Shown here piece by piece: positions 29,427 through 38,916 of a DNA stretch of 64,000 nt. Source of the stretch: Woronichinia naegeliana WA131 (lineage in GTDB: Bacteria; Cyanobacteriota; Cyanobacteriia; Cyanobacteriales; Microcystaceae); the NCBI GenBank assembly GCA_025370055.1, contig CP073041.1:4620272-4684271 (forward strand), written 5' to 3'. Within the stretch, counting starts at the first letter, position 1. Every line of letters begins with the position of its first letter. The notes under the pieces were generated by a model. The model was not told the DNA's origin. It saw nothing but the letters and a program-made list of their open reading frames with translations, and made no database searches. The translations under genes and the position numbers were made by a program.

Positions 29427-30404
29427 ATGAAAGAATCCCCTAACATTGTTTTATTATTGACCCATAGCGGTGATTTTTTTACCATTGACTGCGTAGCTGA
29501 AGCTATAGAAAAAAAAGGAGCCATCCCTTTTCGCTTAGATACCGATAAATTTCCCTTAGAGGTGCAACTAACAGCCCAATTTGAGGGTAAAAAAAGCTTT
29601 CACCAATTAACTTATAATAATCAATCTATTGATAGTGAACAGGTTAAATCCGTTTGGACAAGACGTATTTGGCAACCTGAATTAACGGCGGATTTAGATC
29701 CTCAGTTTCGGGAGGCTTGTTTGCGAGAATCCCAGGCGACTTTAGCAGGTTTTTGGGATAGTTTAAGATCAGCCCGTTGGCTAGACCATTTAGCCAAAAT
29801 TGAGACCGCTAAAAATAAGTTATTACAGCTACGTTTAGCTTCAGAAATTGGCTTAATTATTCCCCCTACCTTAGTGACCAATAATCCTGATGCTGCAAGG
29901 GATTTTTTTTCCCAGGTTCAAGGGAAAATGGTGAGTAAATTGTTAACCGCGATCGCCCACAGTATGGAATCGCCCGAATTTTTCCTTTATACCAGTAGGG
30001 TGAAAGAAGAAGACCTCAAAGAACTGGAATCTTTACGTTATTGTCCAATGGTTTTTCAAGCCGAAATTCCTAAACAATTAGAATTAAGGATTGTAATGGT
30101 TAATGGGCAGTCGTTCGTAGGGGCTTTAGACTCTTCTCAGTATAATAAGGCGGGCGTAGATTGGCGCAGACCTGGCATTGATCCAGGGGCTTGGCAACAT
30201 CACACTTTACCAGATTTATTAGTTAAGCAACTTCAGGTTTTTATGGTCAATTTAGGGTTGAATTTTGGCGCATTTGATTTGATTTTAACGCCATCAGGAG
30301 AATACGTGTTTTTAGAAGTTAATCCCGTTGGTGAGTGGGGAATGTTAGAACGTGATTTAGATTTGCCGATTTCCACGGCGATCGCTGATTTTTTAGTCTG
30401 CTAA
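29427..30404 (+). CDS. mdnB: Microviridin ATP-grasp ligase forming the amide (MvdC/MdnB)
   Basis: This 325-residue ATP-grasp RiPP maturase starts MKESPNIVLLLTHSGDFF. The metal-binding Glu/Asn pair near the C-terminus lies in FLEVNPVGEWGM. From memory the sequence reads very like Microcystis MdnB, the ligase that closes the Lys-Glu lactam after the esters are made. It relies on binding of the PFFARFL leader helix. The ATG lacks an obvious ribosome site. It follows precursor 1 and its terminator, so it may depend on read-through or on its own promoter in the 240-base gap. Confidence 0.93.
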   Translation: MKESPNIVLLLTHSGDFFTIDCVAEAIEKKGAIPFRLDTDKFPLEVQLTAQFEGKKSFHQLTYNNQSIDSEQVKSVWTRRIWQPELTADLDPQFREACLRESQATLAGFWDSLRSARWLDHLAKIETAKNKLLQLRLASEIGLIIPPTLVTNNPDAARDFFSQVQGKMVSKLLTAIAHSMESPEFFLYTSRVKEEDLKELESLRYCPMVFQAEIPKQLELRIVMVNGQSFVGALDSSQYNKAGVDWRRPGIDPGAWQHHTLPDLLVKQLQVFMVNLGLNFGAFDLILTPSGEYVFLEVNPVGEWGMLERDLDLPISTAIADFLVC

Positions 30405-30424
30405 AAATTAATTGTTAGATCGTA

Positions 30425-30470
30425 GAACAGGCTTCTAGCCTGTGGACAGGCAGGATGCCTATCCTACATT
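30425..30470. repeat. Palindromic REP-like repeat between the ligase genes
   Basis: ACAGGCTTCTAGCCTGT is a palindrome, followed by ACAGGCAGGATGCCTATCCT. Such CAGGC palindromes are common between cyanobacterial genes. It could form a hairpin in the ligase transcript. Confidence 0.6.
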
Positions 30471-30529
30471 TTGTATTTAATTGCAACCAGCTACTTAAAA
30501 AGTATTAACTTTAAATTCTAAGGAGATTT

Positions 30530-31504
30530 ATGACCGTTTTAATTGTTACTTTTAGTCACGACAATGAAAGTATTCCCCTAGTAATCAAAGCCCTAGAAAC
30601 GATGGGCAAAAAAGCCTTTCGTTTGGACACCGATCGCTTCCCCACAGAAGTCAAAATTGATCTCTACTCAGACGATCAAAAAGCAGGAATTATTACCGAT
30701 GGCGAACAACAATTAGAGCTATCCGAAGTTTCTTCTGTCTGGTATCGGCGCATGAGACAGGGGCAGAAATTACCCAATGATATGGATAGTCAATTTCGAG
30801 AAGCTTCTCTCAAGGAATGTCGGTTAAGTCTTCGAGGCATGATTGCGAGTTTACCTGGCTTTCATCTTGACCCTATTACCAATGTAGATCGCACTAATCA
30901 TAAACAATTACAACTACAAGTAGCGCGACAATTAGGTTTATTAATTCCTGGGACTTTAACCTCTAATAATCCTGAAGCTGTCAAGCAATTTGCTCAGGAA
31001 TTTAAAGCAACGGGAATTGTGACTAAAATGCTTTCTCAATTTGCGATTTATGATGAAAATAAACAAGAAATGGTTGTTTTTACCAGTCCTGTCACCGACG
31101 AAGACCTAGATAATTTAGAAGGCTTACAATTCTGCCCCATGACTTTTCAGGAAAATATTCCTAAAGCTTTGGAATTAAGAATAACCATCGTGGGCAAACA
31201 GCTATTTACGGCGGCTATCAATTCCCAGCAGTTAGAAGGAGCCACCTACGATTGGCGCAAAGAAGGCAGGGCTCTCCATCAACAATGGCAAGCTTACGAT
31301 TTACCTCAAATTATTGAAAAGCAATTACTTGAACTCATGACATATTTTGGTCTCAATTATGGCGCGATTGATATGATTGTTACACCAGATGAACGCTATA
31401 TCTTTTTAGAAATTAATCCCGTTGGCGAATTTTTCTGGCTAGAACTTTACCCACCTCATTTTCCCATTTCTCAGGCGATCGCTGAAATACTAGTCAACTC
31501 ATAA
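30530..31504 (+). CDS. mdnC: Microviridin ATP-grasp ligase forming the esters (MvdD/MdnC)
   Basis: This 324-residue ATP-grasp ligase starts MTVLIVTFSHDNESIPLVI and has the C-terminal FLEINPVGEFFW metal site. The sequence reads very like Microcystis MdnC, which forms the two lactones (Thr-Asp and Ser-Glu) in order before MdnB acts. A strong AAGGAGA site precedes the ATG. Together with the ligase upstream it should process both precursor peptides, which share the PFFARFL leader motif. Confidence 0.94.
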   Translation: MTVLIVTFSHDNESIPLVIKALETMGKKAFRLDTDRFPTEVKIDLYSDDQKAGIITDGEQQLELSEVSSVWYRRMRQGQKLPNDMDSQFREASLKECRLSLRGMIASLPGFHLDPITNVDRTNHKQLQLQVARQLGLLIPGTLTSNNPEAVKQFAQEFKATGIVTKMLSQFAIYDENKQEMVVFTSPVTDEDLDNLEGLQFCPMTFQENIPKALELRITIVGKQLFTAAINSQQLEGATYDWRKEGRALHQQWQAYDLPQIIEKQLLELMTYFGLNYGAIDMIVTPDERYIFLEINPVGEFFWLELYPPHFPISQAIAEILVNS

Positions 31505-31604
31505 AAAAGCAAAAAATTCGAGGCTGGTAATTTAAGACGAATATGATATGCTACTAGCAGTTTATGTTTTTAAAGCTGTTACTCAGAACCTAAGAGGAAT
31601 AACG

Positions 31605-31760
31605 ATGGCTTATCCCAACACCCAACAAACTAAAGCAATCCCCTTCTTTGCTCGTTTTTTATCCGTCGATCAAGAAGAAGCTCCGACACCTGAATCCCCT
31701 GATTCTCAACCCGCTCCTGTTTGGACTTGGAAGTGGCCCTCTGACTGGGAAGACAGTTAA
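31605..31760 (+). CDS. mdnA: Microviridin precursor peptide 2 (51 aa)
   Basis: The ATG at 31605, with TAAGAGGAAT just before it, gives 51 residues. An in-frame ATG at 31548 would add 19 residues not seen in family members. The leader has IPFFARFLSV. The core TWKWPSDWEDS has Thr41, Lys43, Ser46, Asp47, Glu49 and Asp50 in the expected spacing, with Asp where precursor 1 has Glu. Three Trp in or next to the core make it unusually aromatic. Its position after the two ligases matches mvdE of Planktothrix. Confidence 0.94.
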   Translation: MAYPNTQQTKAIPFFARFLSVDQEEAPTPESPDSQPAPVWTWKWPSDWEDS

Positions 31761-31813
31761 TTAAGATGGGCTTACTAATTAAAGTAACGTTTAATTAGCC
31801 CAAGCAAAAAAGC

Positions 31814-31864
31814 AAATGCCGCAATTAGTCAAGCCGAGGCAAGACCTTTTGCGGTATTTTTTTG
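31814..31864 (+). terminator. Hairpin terminator after precursor 2
   Basis: AAATGCCGCAA (31814-31824) pairs with TTGCGGTATTT (31849-31859), followed by a run of T. It is homologous in stem and loop to the terminator at 29255-29303. Confidence 0.85.
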
Positions 31865-31888
31865 TGGTTACAAATTGCTTACCCGAAC

Positions 31889-32368
31889 TTACTCTTCAGC
31901 GATTTCAACTTCCCTGGGAGTAACGGGTTCCTTAGATGCGATTTCCACCTCAATGGCATTTTTTAGGTTAAGCTTTAGAACTTGAGAAATGGGTAAACCG
32001 TCCACTTCCTTAATGAGATATTCTTGGGTTTCTGTTTCACGACGCTTGAGATAGACTGCTTTAAGCAGAGCCTCGATACCATAACCCGTCACAATATCAC
32101 CAATAATTGTAGATATACCTAGCACTCCTAGTCCACCAACTAGACCAAGAGGGCCACCTAATCCAAAAAGTGCGTAAATCGCAGGATAAGCAGTCGCACT
32201 GGACGCACTGACAGCAATAATGAAAACAATGCCAGGTAGTCCGAGAGAAGCAAGTTTTTGAACAATTTCATCAAGAGAAACTCCCCAAGAGACGAGTTTT
32301 TTGTTGATTTCTTCAGGATTAATACCCAGAAAATGATTAGGGATGTTAGCTTCAGCAGTTTCCGTCAT
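31889..32368 (-). CDS. Small membrane protein, unknown function
   Basis: The ATG at 32368 has a good TAGGAG site eight bases before it and gives 159 residues. The longer TTG start is not needed. Two hydrophobic segments (IVFIIAVSASSATAYPAIYALFGL and a Gly-rich GPLGLVGGLGVLG region) form a hairpin, followed by a charged tail (LIKEVDGLPISQVLKLNLKN). I do not recognise the family. It converges on the microviridin cluster. A self-protection or accessory role would be a guess. Confidence 0.7.
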   Translation of the reverse strand: MTETAEANIPNHFLGINPEEINKKLVSWGVSLDEIVQKLASLGLPGIVFIIAVSASSATAYPAIYALFGLGGPLGLVGGLGVLGISTIIGDIVTGYGIEALLKAVYLKRRETETQEYLIKEVDGLPISQVLKLNLKNAIEVEIASKEPVTPREVEIAEE

Positions 32369-32702
32369 TGATAACGCTCCTATAATTACTAAGTTGGGTT
32401 GGTTGGTCGGAATTTCAGTCAAGTGGACTGTCCATTGCTAATATAAAGTTATATAGCATCGGCTTCCTACTCAATAAGATGCCTTTGAAGGAACCTACAT
32501 TGATCTTACCCTAAAGCGAGAGGCGGCTCCCGCGTTCCGGCGGTAGAAACACTTCGCTCACTTTGAATCTTACAGCCCACATTTCGCGTTTAGGTCAAGT
32601 CCACAAAGCCCGATTATATCATGGTAAGCGCAAGAAAAATAATATACTAATGTGACATACAAAAAAGGCAAGAATAGATGATTGAATATCCCTCAATCTT
32701 CC
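32369..32702. other. Intergenic region without a recognised gene
   Basis: It holds the promoter of the small membrane protein and a G/C-rich stretch (GAGGCGGCTCCCGCGTTCCGGCGG at about 32520-32545, split here only for orientation) unlike its A/T-rich surroundings. That stretch may be a remnant of a mobile element. No gene was seen. Confidence 0.4.
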
Positions 32703-33803
<1,101 letters not shown>

Positions 33804-33811
33804 TTATTCTT

Positions 33812-34753
33812 CTAGGTTGGGATAAAAAAGGCGAGCGGAAATAGTAGATATTCTAGAAAAAAGAGTTTCCAAATAAATTGATAGAAGGCAGCGATCTCCG
33901 TTTTGTCTTCTAAGTTAAGATACTGACTTTGCCACCAAAGTAAAATCAACAGGAAACTATGATAACCAACCAAAAAGTAGGTATTAGCATTGGGTAAAAA
34001 GGTTAAACCGGCAATCATCATGATCACATAGGCCAAGGTAATCACACCACGAGTAATCTGTAAAACCGTTCCTTTGCCTAGAATTAAGGTAAAAGTTTGG
34101 ATCTGAAATTTTTGATCTCCTTCTGTATCTGGCACATCTTTAAAAAGGGCGATCGCAATACTAAAAATAAGAATAAATAAAGTTAAGACAATGAGACTAG
34201 GGGGAAATATGACCTGATTAGTTAGAGTCTGGGTGAAATAACCAAAAAGTCCCACATTCACAACCAAACCGCGCACACTTAAAATGCAGATTGCGGCCAA
34301 TAAAGAAAAACGTTTGAGACGAAGGGGAGGAACAGAATAGGCAGATCCAATGACTAAACTAATGCCTACTGTCGCCAATAACCAAGGACTTAAAATAGCT
34401 GCTAAAATCATTGCCAAAATACCGGCTATGGCAACAATCCATTGTCCTTGTTGAAGGGAAAACTCACCACTTGCTAAGGGTAAATGGGGCTTATTAACAC
34501 GATCAATCTCCACATCATAAAGTTGATTAAGTCCTACAATATAAACATTGCCACCCAGACAAGCAATCCAGGCTCCCAATAAGATTCCTAAACTAGAAAA
34601 GATGAAATTTAAGTTTAAGCTGGAGTTTAAATTTGGCTCAATTGTTGCTAAAGCCAAGCAGTAGAGCGCGATCGCACTTAGGCTAGTGCCAATAATAGTA
34701 TGGGGACGAGAAAACTGCCAAAGTTGAGTCACAAATAATTGAAATTTGTCCAT
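33812..34753 (-). CDS. Homogentisate phytyltransferase
   Basis: This 313-residue UbiA-family prenyltransferase has eight or nine membrane segments. It has the two Asp-rich metal motifs: NQLYDVEIDRVNKPHLPLAS (NxxxDxxxD) and KDVPDTEGD. The start MDKFQLFVTQLWQFSRPHT is typical of the VTE2/slr1736 group, which joins homogentisate to phytyl diphosphate. It is the first gene of the tocopherol pair. Confidence 0.92.
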   Translation of the reverse strand: MDKFQLFVTQLWQFSRPHTIIGTSLSAIALYCLALATIEPNLNSSLNLNFIFSSLGILLGAWIACLGGNVYIVGLNQLYDVEIDRVNKPHLPLASGEFSLQQGQWIVAIAGILAMILAAILSPWLLATVGISLVIGSAYSVPPLRLKRFSLLAAICILSVRGLVVNVGLFGYFTQTLTNQVIFPPSLIVLTLFILIFSIAIALFKDVPDTEGDQKFQIQTFTLILGKGTVLQITRGVITLAYVIMMIAGLTFLPNANTYFLVGYHSFLLILLWWQSQYLNLEDKTEIAAFYQFIWKLFFLEYLLFPLAFFIPT

Positions 34754-34857
34754 GAAAAATATACTCTCTGCTCTGAGATGATTAAGGCTTGGGTATTGTA
34801 AAATTTTCCTAAATTTGGCGATCGCTTTTTAGGGAATTGGTAAGGGGTGATCACAGT

Positions 34858-35256
34858 TTAGAGATTAGGCATAAACCCAAAAAATTTAGCCGCGCCTGCT
34901 ATCAGAGCGATGATGAGAGCCGTCAAGATTCCCCTATTCACAAATTCCTGATTCTCCAGTCGTTTCCCAAAGCCTGTTACTTTCTCGTCAAGGGTTTTAA
35001 TTTGTCCTGAGAGTCTTTCGTCAAGGGTTTTAATTTGTCCTGAGAGCTTTTCGTCAAGGGCTTTAACCTGTCCTGAGAATTTTTCGTCAAAGGCTTTAAC
35101 CTGTCCTGAGAGTTTTTCGTCAAGGGCTTTAACATCGCCTCGGATTTCTGATTGGGATACCTTAATATCGGTTAACTCATTCTCAATGCGTTCTAACCGA
35201 TTGTCAATTTTGGCTAGGACATCTTCTAACTTGGTTTCAACGATGGTTGGAGGCAT
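34858..35256 (-). CDS. Coiled-coil membrane-anchored protein with 11-residue repeats
   Basis: This 132-residue protein has a charged coiled coil (LAKIDNRLERIENELTDIK), then five 11-residue repeats of the type LDEKLSGQVKA, then one C-terminal hydrophobic helix (ILTALIIALIAGAAKFFGF). The repeats are 33 bases long at DNA level, with TCGTCAA at 34985, 35018, 35051, 35084 and 35117, so copy number may vary between strains. Similar short proteins with a helix at the C-terminus are common and uncharacterised in cyanobacteria. Confidence 0.75.
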   Translation of the reverse strand: MPPTIVETKLEDVLAKIDNRLERIENELTDIKVSQSEIRGDVKALDEKLSGQVKAFDEKFSGQVKALDEKLSGQIKTLDERLSGQIKTLDEKVTGFGKRLENQEFVNRGILTALIIALIAGAAKFFGFMPNL

Positions 35257-35710
35257 AGGTTATCATTCCTTTAGATTTTAGGAAGAGACAGGGAGAAGGT
35301 CGCACCTTTTCTCTTTTTAGGGTAACGGATTGCTGGGCAGATGATGATCTCCATTCCCCTTATCCTAACAAGTGATCGCTTTTTTATCTTGAGTTAGGGG
35401 TGATCGCGGTTGTAAACATTGATAATGTTCTGAATCTGTGGCTACTAGCTCTCTCTCTAATGGGCAAACTGACTACAATTCAGAAAATCGATCCACAGGT
35501 GATAATGTTCTGAATCTGTGGCTACTAGCTCTCTCTCTAATGGGCAAACTGACTACAATTCAGAAAATCGATCCACAGGTTTACAACATCACCTGTTTAG
35601 AGATTAAGTTAATTATTAATTAGTCAGTAAATTTGTCTATTTTGAATTTTTGTCCAGTTTTCCGATAAAATTAAAGTAATTATTTTTTTTTGATTCTTTG
35701 ATCTTTATCC
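35257..35710. other. Intergenic region holding an 80-bp duplication
   Basis: The gap between the coiled-coil gene and the LysR gene contains the tandem repeat described separately and, near its right end, an A/T-rich stretch that should be the LysR promoter. No gene was seen. Confidence 0.5.
35421..35580. repeat. Perfect 80-bp tandem duplication
   Basis: The unit GATAATGTTC...TCCACAGGT occurs at 35421-35500 and again at 35501-35580 without a mismatch. Flanking TTGTAAAC (left) and GTTTACAA (right) form an inverted pair around the duplication. No coding role is apparent. Confidence 0.9.
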
Positions 35711-36640
35711 ATGACCCTAGAGCAGTTACGCATTTTTTTGGCGGTTGCCGATCATTTACATTTTACGAATGCGGCAGATGCTCTTTATATTACCCAACCG
35801 GCCGTCAGTGCAGCCATTCAAAATTTAGAATCGGAATATGGCGTTAAATTATTTCATCGGATTGGGCGGCGCATTGAAATCACAGCGGCTGGGAAAATGT
35901 TACAAATTGAAGCGCAGAAAATTTTAGAACAAGTGATATTAACAGAGCGAGGATTACGAGAACTTAATAATTTACAACGGGGAGAGTTAAATCTTGGTTC
36001 TAGTTTTACGGTGGGTAACTACTGGCTGCCGGAACGTATTAGTCAGTTTAAATGTAAATATCCTGGCATTGTGGTTAATTGTACTTTGGCTAATGCAGAT
36101 GATATTTGTGGAGGGACAGCCACTGGTCTATTTGATTTGGGTATTATTGCTGGGGAAGTTAAGATACCTTTGCAAAAAACCTTAACATCGGAAGTTGTTG
36201 GCAGCGATCGCCTGAAAATTGTGGTCGGAAAATCCCATCCTTGGTTTACAAAAGAAGTCATTCAAGTCGAAGATTTATTAACGACAACCTGGGTAATGCG
36301 AGAAGCGGGATCGGGAACCCAACAAATGTTTGAACAGGCATTACAAAACTGGGGAATTAAACCTCAAGATTTAGAGATTATTTTAGTCTTTAATAGTAGT
36401 GAAATGGTGAAAGCGGTAGTAGAAAGTGGTGTCGGGGCAACAGCTTTACCGGAACTTATGGTCAAAAAAGAAATTAAATTAAATACGCTTCGAGCAATTA
36501 ATGTACTTGAAGTCAACAGCAAAACCCCGGCCGAAATTGTCCGTCCTGTCTTAAAACTTAAGCATTATCAACGTTTCCAAACCCGCATCTCTCAAGCCTT
36601 TGAAGAAATTCTGGCAAACCATTCTTGTCAAGAATCATAA
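35711..36640 (+). CDS. LysR-family transcriptional regulator
   Basis: This 309-residue LysR-type regulator has an N-terminal winged helix (MTLEQLRIFLAVADHLHFTN, ITQPAVSAAIQNLE) and a periplasmic-binding-like effector domain (GSGTQQMFEQAL, SSEMVKAVVESGVGATALPE). It may control nearby sulfur genes (cysA, cysK, sbpA), as CysB-type proteins do, but that is inference from distance. The neighbouring prohibitin gene ends seven bases after it on the other strand. Confidence 0.88.
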   Translation: MTLEQLRIFLAVADHLHFTNAADALYITQPAVSAAIQNLESEYGVKLFHRIGRRIEITAAGKMLQIEAQKILEQVILTERGLRELNNLQRGELNLGSSFTVGNYWLPERISQFKCKYPGIVVNCTLANADDICGGTATGLFDLGIIAGEVKIPLQKTLTSEVVGSDRLKIVVGKSHPWFTKEVIQVEDLLTTTWVMREAGSGTQQMFEQALQNWGIKPQDLEIILVFNSSEMVKAVVESGVGATALPELMVKKEIKLNTLRAINVLEVNSKTPAEIVRPVLKLKHYQRFQTRISQAFEEILANHSCQES

Positions 36641-36646
36641 ACTTAA

Positions 36647-37496
36647 TCAATAGGATTGAGAATATTGAGAATACTTAATTAACTCATTAATATCTAAAAT
36701 TTTTTGACTGCCACTATCCACAATTAAGGGTAAGTGACCATTCCACTTTTTGAGGGTTTGTCTTTGTAAAATTTCTGGGGTTAAGGATGCTTGAATTAAA
36801 CGATTTGCTTCAGCCTCTCCTTTTGCTAGATTGACTTTTGCCTCTGCTTTTTTCAGTGCTTTTTGAGCAATAAAGCCAGCCCGTCTAGCCTCTTGTTCAG
36901 CAATTTGTTTTGCTTCGACCGCTTCTTGAAAACGATCAGAAAAATGAATATTGAGGAAAGATAGATCATCCATTAAGATATGGTAAATTTTTAGGCGATC
37001 GCGGAGTTTGGTATCGACTTCCGTTTTAACCTGACTGCGTTGTGTGATCATTTCTTCGGCAGTATATTGAGCCGTAACAGACTTAATTACTTCTGAAAGT
37101 GAGGGATTAATAATTTTATCGATAATCTGATTTTGATTGCCAATTTGCTGAAAAATGAGATAAATTTTGTTTGCATCCAGATGCCAATTCAGGGCCACCT
37201 CTAGAGAAATATTCTGAAGATCTTGGCAAGCTGCTTGGACAATAATTTCCTGTTTTTGTACCCTAACGCTCAGTTTTTCAACCGTATTAACGACAGGAAT
37301 AAGGGGATGTAAACCCTCCGCTAAGATCACCTCTTTGACCTGACCAAACTCCATCAAAACGCCTCGTTTTCCGGCGGGAATGACGACAAAAAAGGTGGAG
37401 ATAATCGCTAAAATAAGCAAAGTCAAAATGATACGTCCTGCAATAGAAGTATCCCTGTTGCGAGAAGCTGTCTTGGGACTTGATGGACGATCAGAG
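36647..37496 (-). pseudogene. Prohibitin/SPFH protein gene, 5' end cut off by an IS element
   Basis: The body encodes a band-7/prohibitin protein (VVIPAGKRGVLMEFGQV, then a coiled coil EAKQIAEQEARRAGFIAQKA). The frame is open up to the ISKra4 end at 37497. Joining across the element, and counting the 8-bp duplication once, restores MEIPFSDRPSSPKTASRNRD continuing into the body, with the true ATG at 38907 on the far side. The intact protein would have one N-terminal membrane helix. The separated gene has only an in-frame TTG at 37426, so expression is doubtful. Confidence 0.85.
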
Positions 37497-38885
37497 GGGT
37501 GCGACCTTTAGTTGATAAAAGCTGTTGTAATCAGGGTTCTACAGGGAACCCATATTGATCAAGTTTTGCCCAAAATTGACTCCATCGTTCCTTGGTCAAT
37601 ACCAAAGCTCGTAGGCTCAAAATAATTCCTGCTCCTTTTTCCTTCCATCGCATCCCTGAACAACATAATCGTTGTTTGACCAACGTCTTACAAGCTGCTT
37701 CCGTAACACCTGAACCAATCGGATACTTTTTCTCTAAGTATTCAGCATAATCCATTTGATGCTGATGATTCTCGTAATAAGTAATCGCCGCTTGTAGTTT
37801 CTCGGTAAGATTCTTAGAATGACTTTTTTCTTCTTTGACTTCTTTCATCAGATTTAGCAGTTCTCCTGCTTTTCCTTTTTCATGCTTGAGTTCTCGACAA
37901 TTTTCAGTCAACCATTCTTTTTGTTTTGACACTGTATTCGGATGCAACGCTTCTGCCAAGGCACCTAAGTAACCAGAGGCATGATAGAAATCTAATATCT
38001 GTTCTTCCGTTTGCTTTTCTAAAAACTTCCAATTTGATTCTGCCCCGTCTGCTATCCCGACCAATGTTGCCTCTGGATAACGTTTTTTCGCTCGCTCAAT
38101 TTCTCTTTCTAATCTTTCTAGAAAACTCTTTTTTCCATACTCTGGTGCCGCACCTAGATAGATTGTATGTTGACGTTCTCCCTCACTATCGTATAGGGAA
38201 ACGGTTCCCACCATTGCTTCACGGTAGCCATCCTCACACATCAGCATACAGGTTCCATCTAATCCTATTCCCACTGTTGCAATTTGGCTATCCTCCTTGG
38301 GCGGGGCATAACTCCACGCTTCTTCTTTTGCCTGTACCACACTTCCTACTGCTTCACTCAATCTTTGGATATAGGATAGCGCTACTTTTCTACCATGATT
38401 TTCTAATAAATCATTTTTCACCTCTTTGCCTGCCATCCCTGACATTTTTGAGGATACCTGTTTTGCCAATAATGGCGTTGATGTTATGATTATCCTTGCT
38501 TCTCTTTCTAAGGGGCAATACGTTTTTCCTCCTACTGAACGCTGATATACATGACGATTCACTATAACCTCACCATAAGGTGTTTGATATTCTTTCGGTT
38601 GCTCTCCCTTACTCTTCCAGATTTCTTCACCGATTTTTAAGGGTGAACCATCTGTATCTAAATATTTCAAGGCTTCTTTGCTGGCGATGCAACCTACTTC
38701 GTTTAAGCCTTTTTGAATATTTATTTCTGTATCCAACATTGAACGACTTAGTTCTAATGTTAGTTCTATTTTTATCTTTGAACCCTCTACATTAATTAGT
38801 TTTGCTGTCATCATTGTTTCCTCTTTGTCACTTTTCATCTCATGTTAACACTTTTCTTTTCCTTCATCAACTAAAAGTCGCACCC
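37497..38885 (-). mobile_element. ISKra4-type insertion sequence, intact copy A (1389 bp)
   Basis: The ends are GGGTGCGACCTTTAGTTGAT and its inverted partner ATCAACTAAAAGTCGCACCC. The 8-bp duplication GATCAGAG flanks it (37489-37496 and 38886-38893). Length equals that of the copy at 60669. It carries one full transposase. Confidence 0.93.
37531..38838 (-). CDS. ISKra4-type transposase, copy A
   Basis: This 435-residue transposase starts MKSDKEETMMTAKLINVEG and has a DDE core: GIGLDGTCMLMCEDG, VGIADGAESNWKFLE, DFYHASGYLGALAEAL and YPIGSGVTEAACKTLVKQR. It is assigned to the ISKra4 family from these motifs and the end sequence. It differs from the copy at 60703 by only a few residues (for example ERAKKRY against ERAKNRY). 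The frame is intact and probably active. A second start, MMTAKL, follows GAGGAAAC and may be used instead. Confidence 0.9.
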   Translation of the reverse strand: MKSDKEETMMTAKLINVEGSKIKIELTLELSRSMLDTEINIQKGLNEVGCIASKEALKYLDTDGSPLKIGEEIWKSKGEQPKEYQTPYGEVIVNRHVYQRSVGGKTYCPLEREARIIITSTPLLAKQVSSKMSGMAGKEVKNDLLENHGRKVALSYIQRLSEAVGSVVQAKEEAWSYAPPKEDSQIATVGIGLDGTCMLMCEDGYREAMVGTVSLYDSEGERQHTIYLGAAPEYGKKSFLERLEREIERAKKRYPEATLVGIADGAESNWKFLEKQTEEQILDFYHASGYLGALAEALHPNTVSKQKEWLTENCRELKHEKGKAGELLNLMKEVKEEKSHSKNLTEKLQAAITYYENHQHQMDYAEYLEKKYPIGSGVTEAACKTLVKQRLCCSGMRWKEKGAGIILSLRALVLTKERWSQFWAKLDQYGFPVEP

Positions 38886-38916
38886 GATCAGAGAAGGGAA
38901 TTTCCATAGACAAAGA

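Noticed and set aside
31548-31604. Longer microviridin precursor from the ATG at 31548
   Set aside because: The ATG at 31605 has the ribosome site and gives a leader of the normal family length.
34985-35149. 33-base direct repeats as a CRISPR array
   Set aside because: Repeats are head to tail with no spacers and encode 11-residue units of a coiled-coil protein.
37926-38489. 187-codon frame antisense to the ISKra4 transposase, repeated in the other copies
   Set aside because: It exists in each IS copy only because the transposase strand is conserved. It has no ribosome site and a composition typical of a shadow frame.
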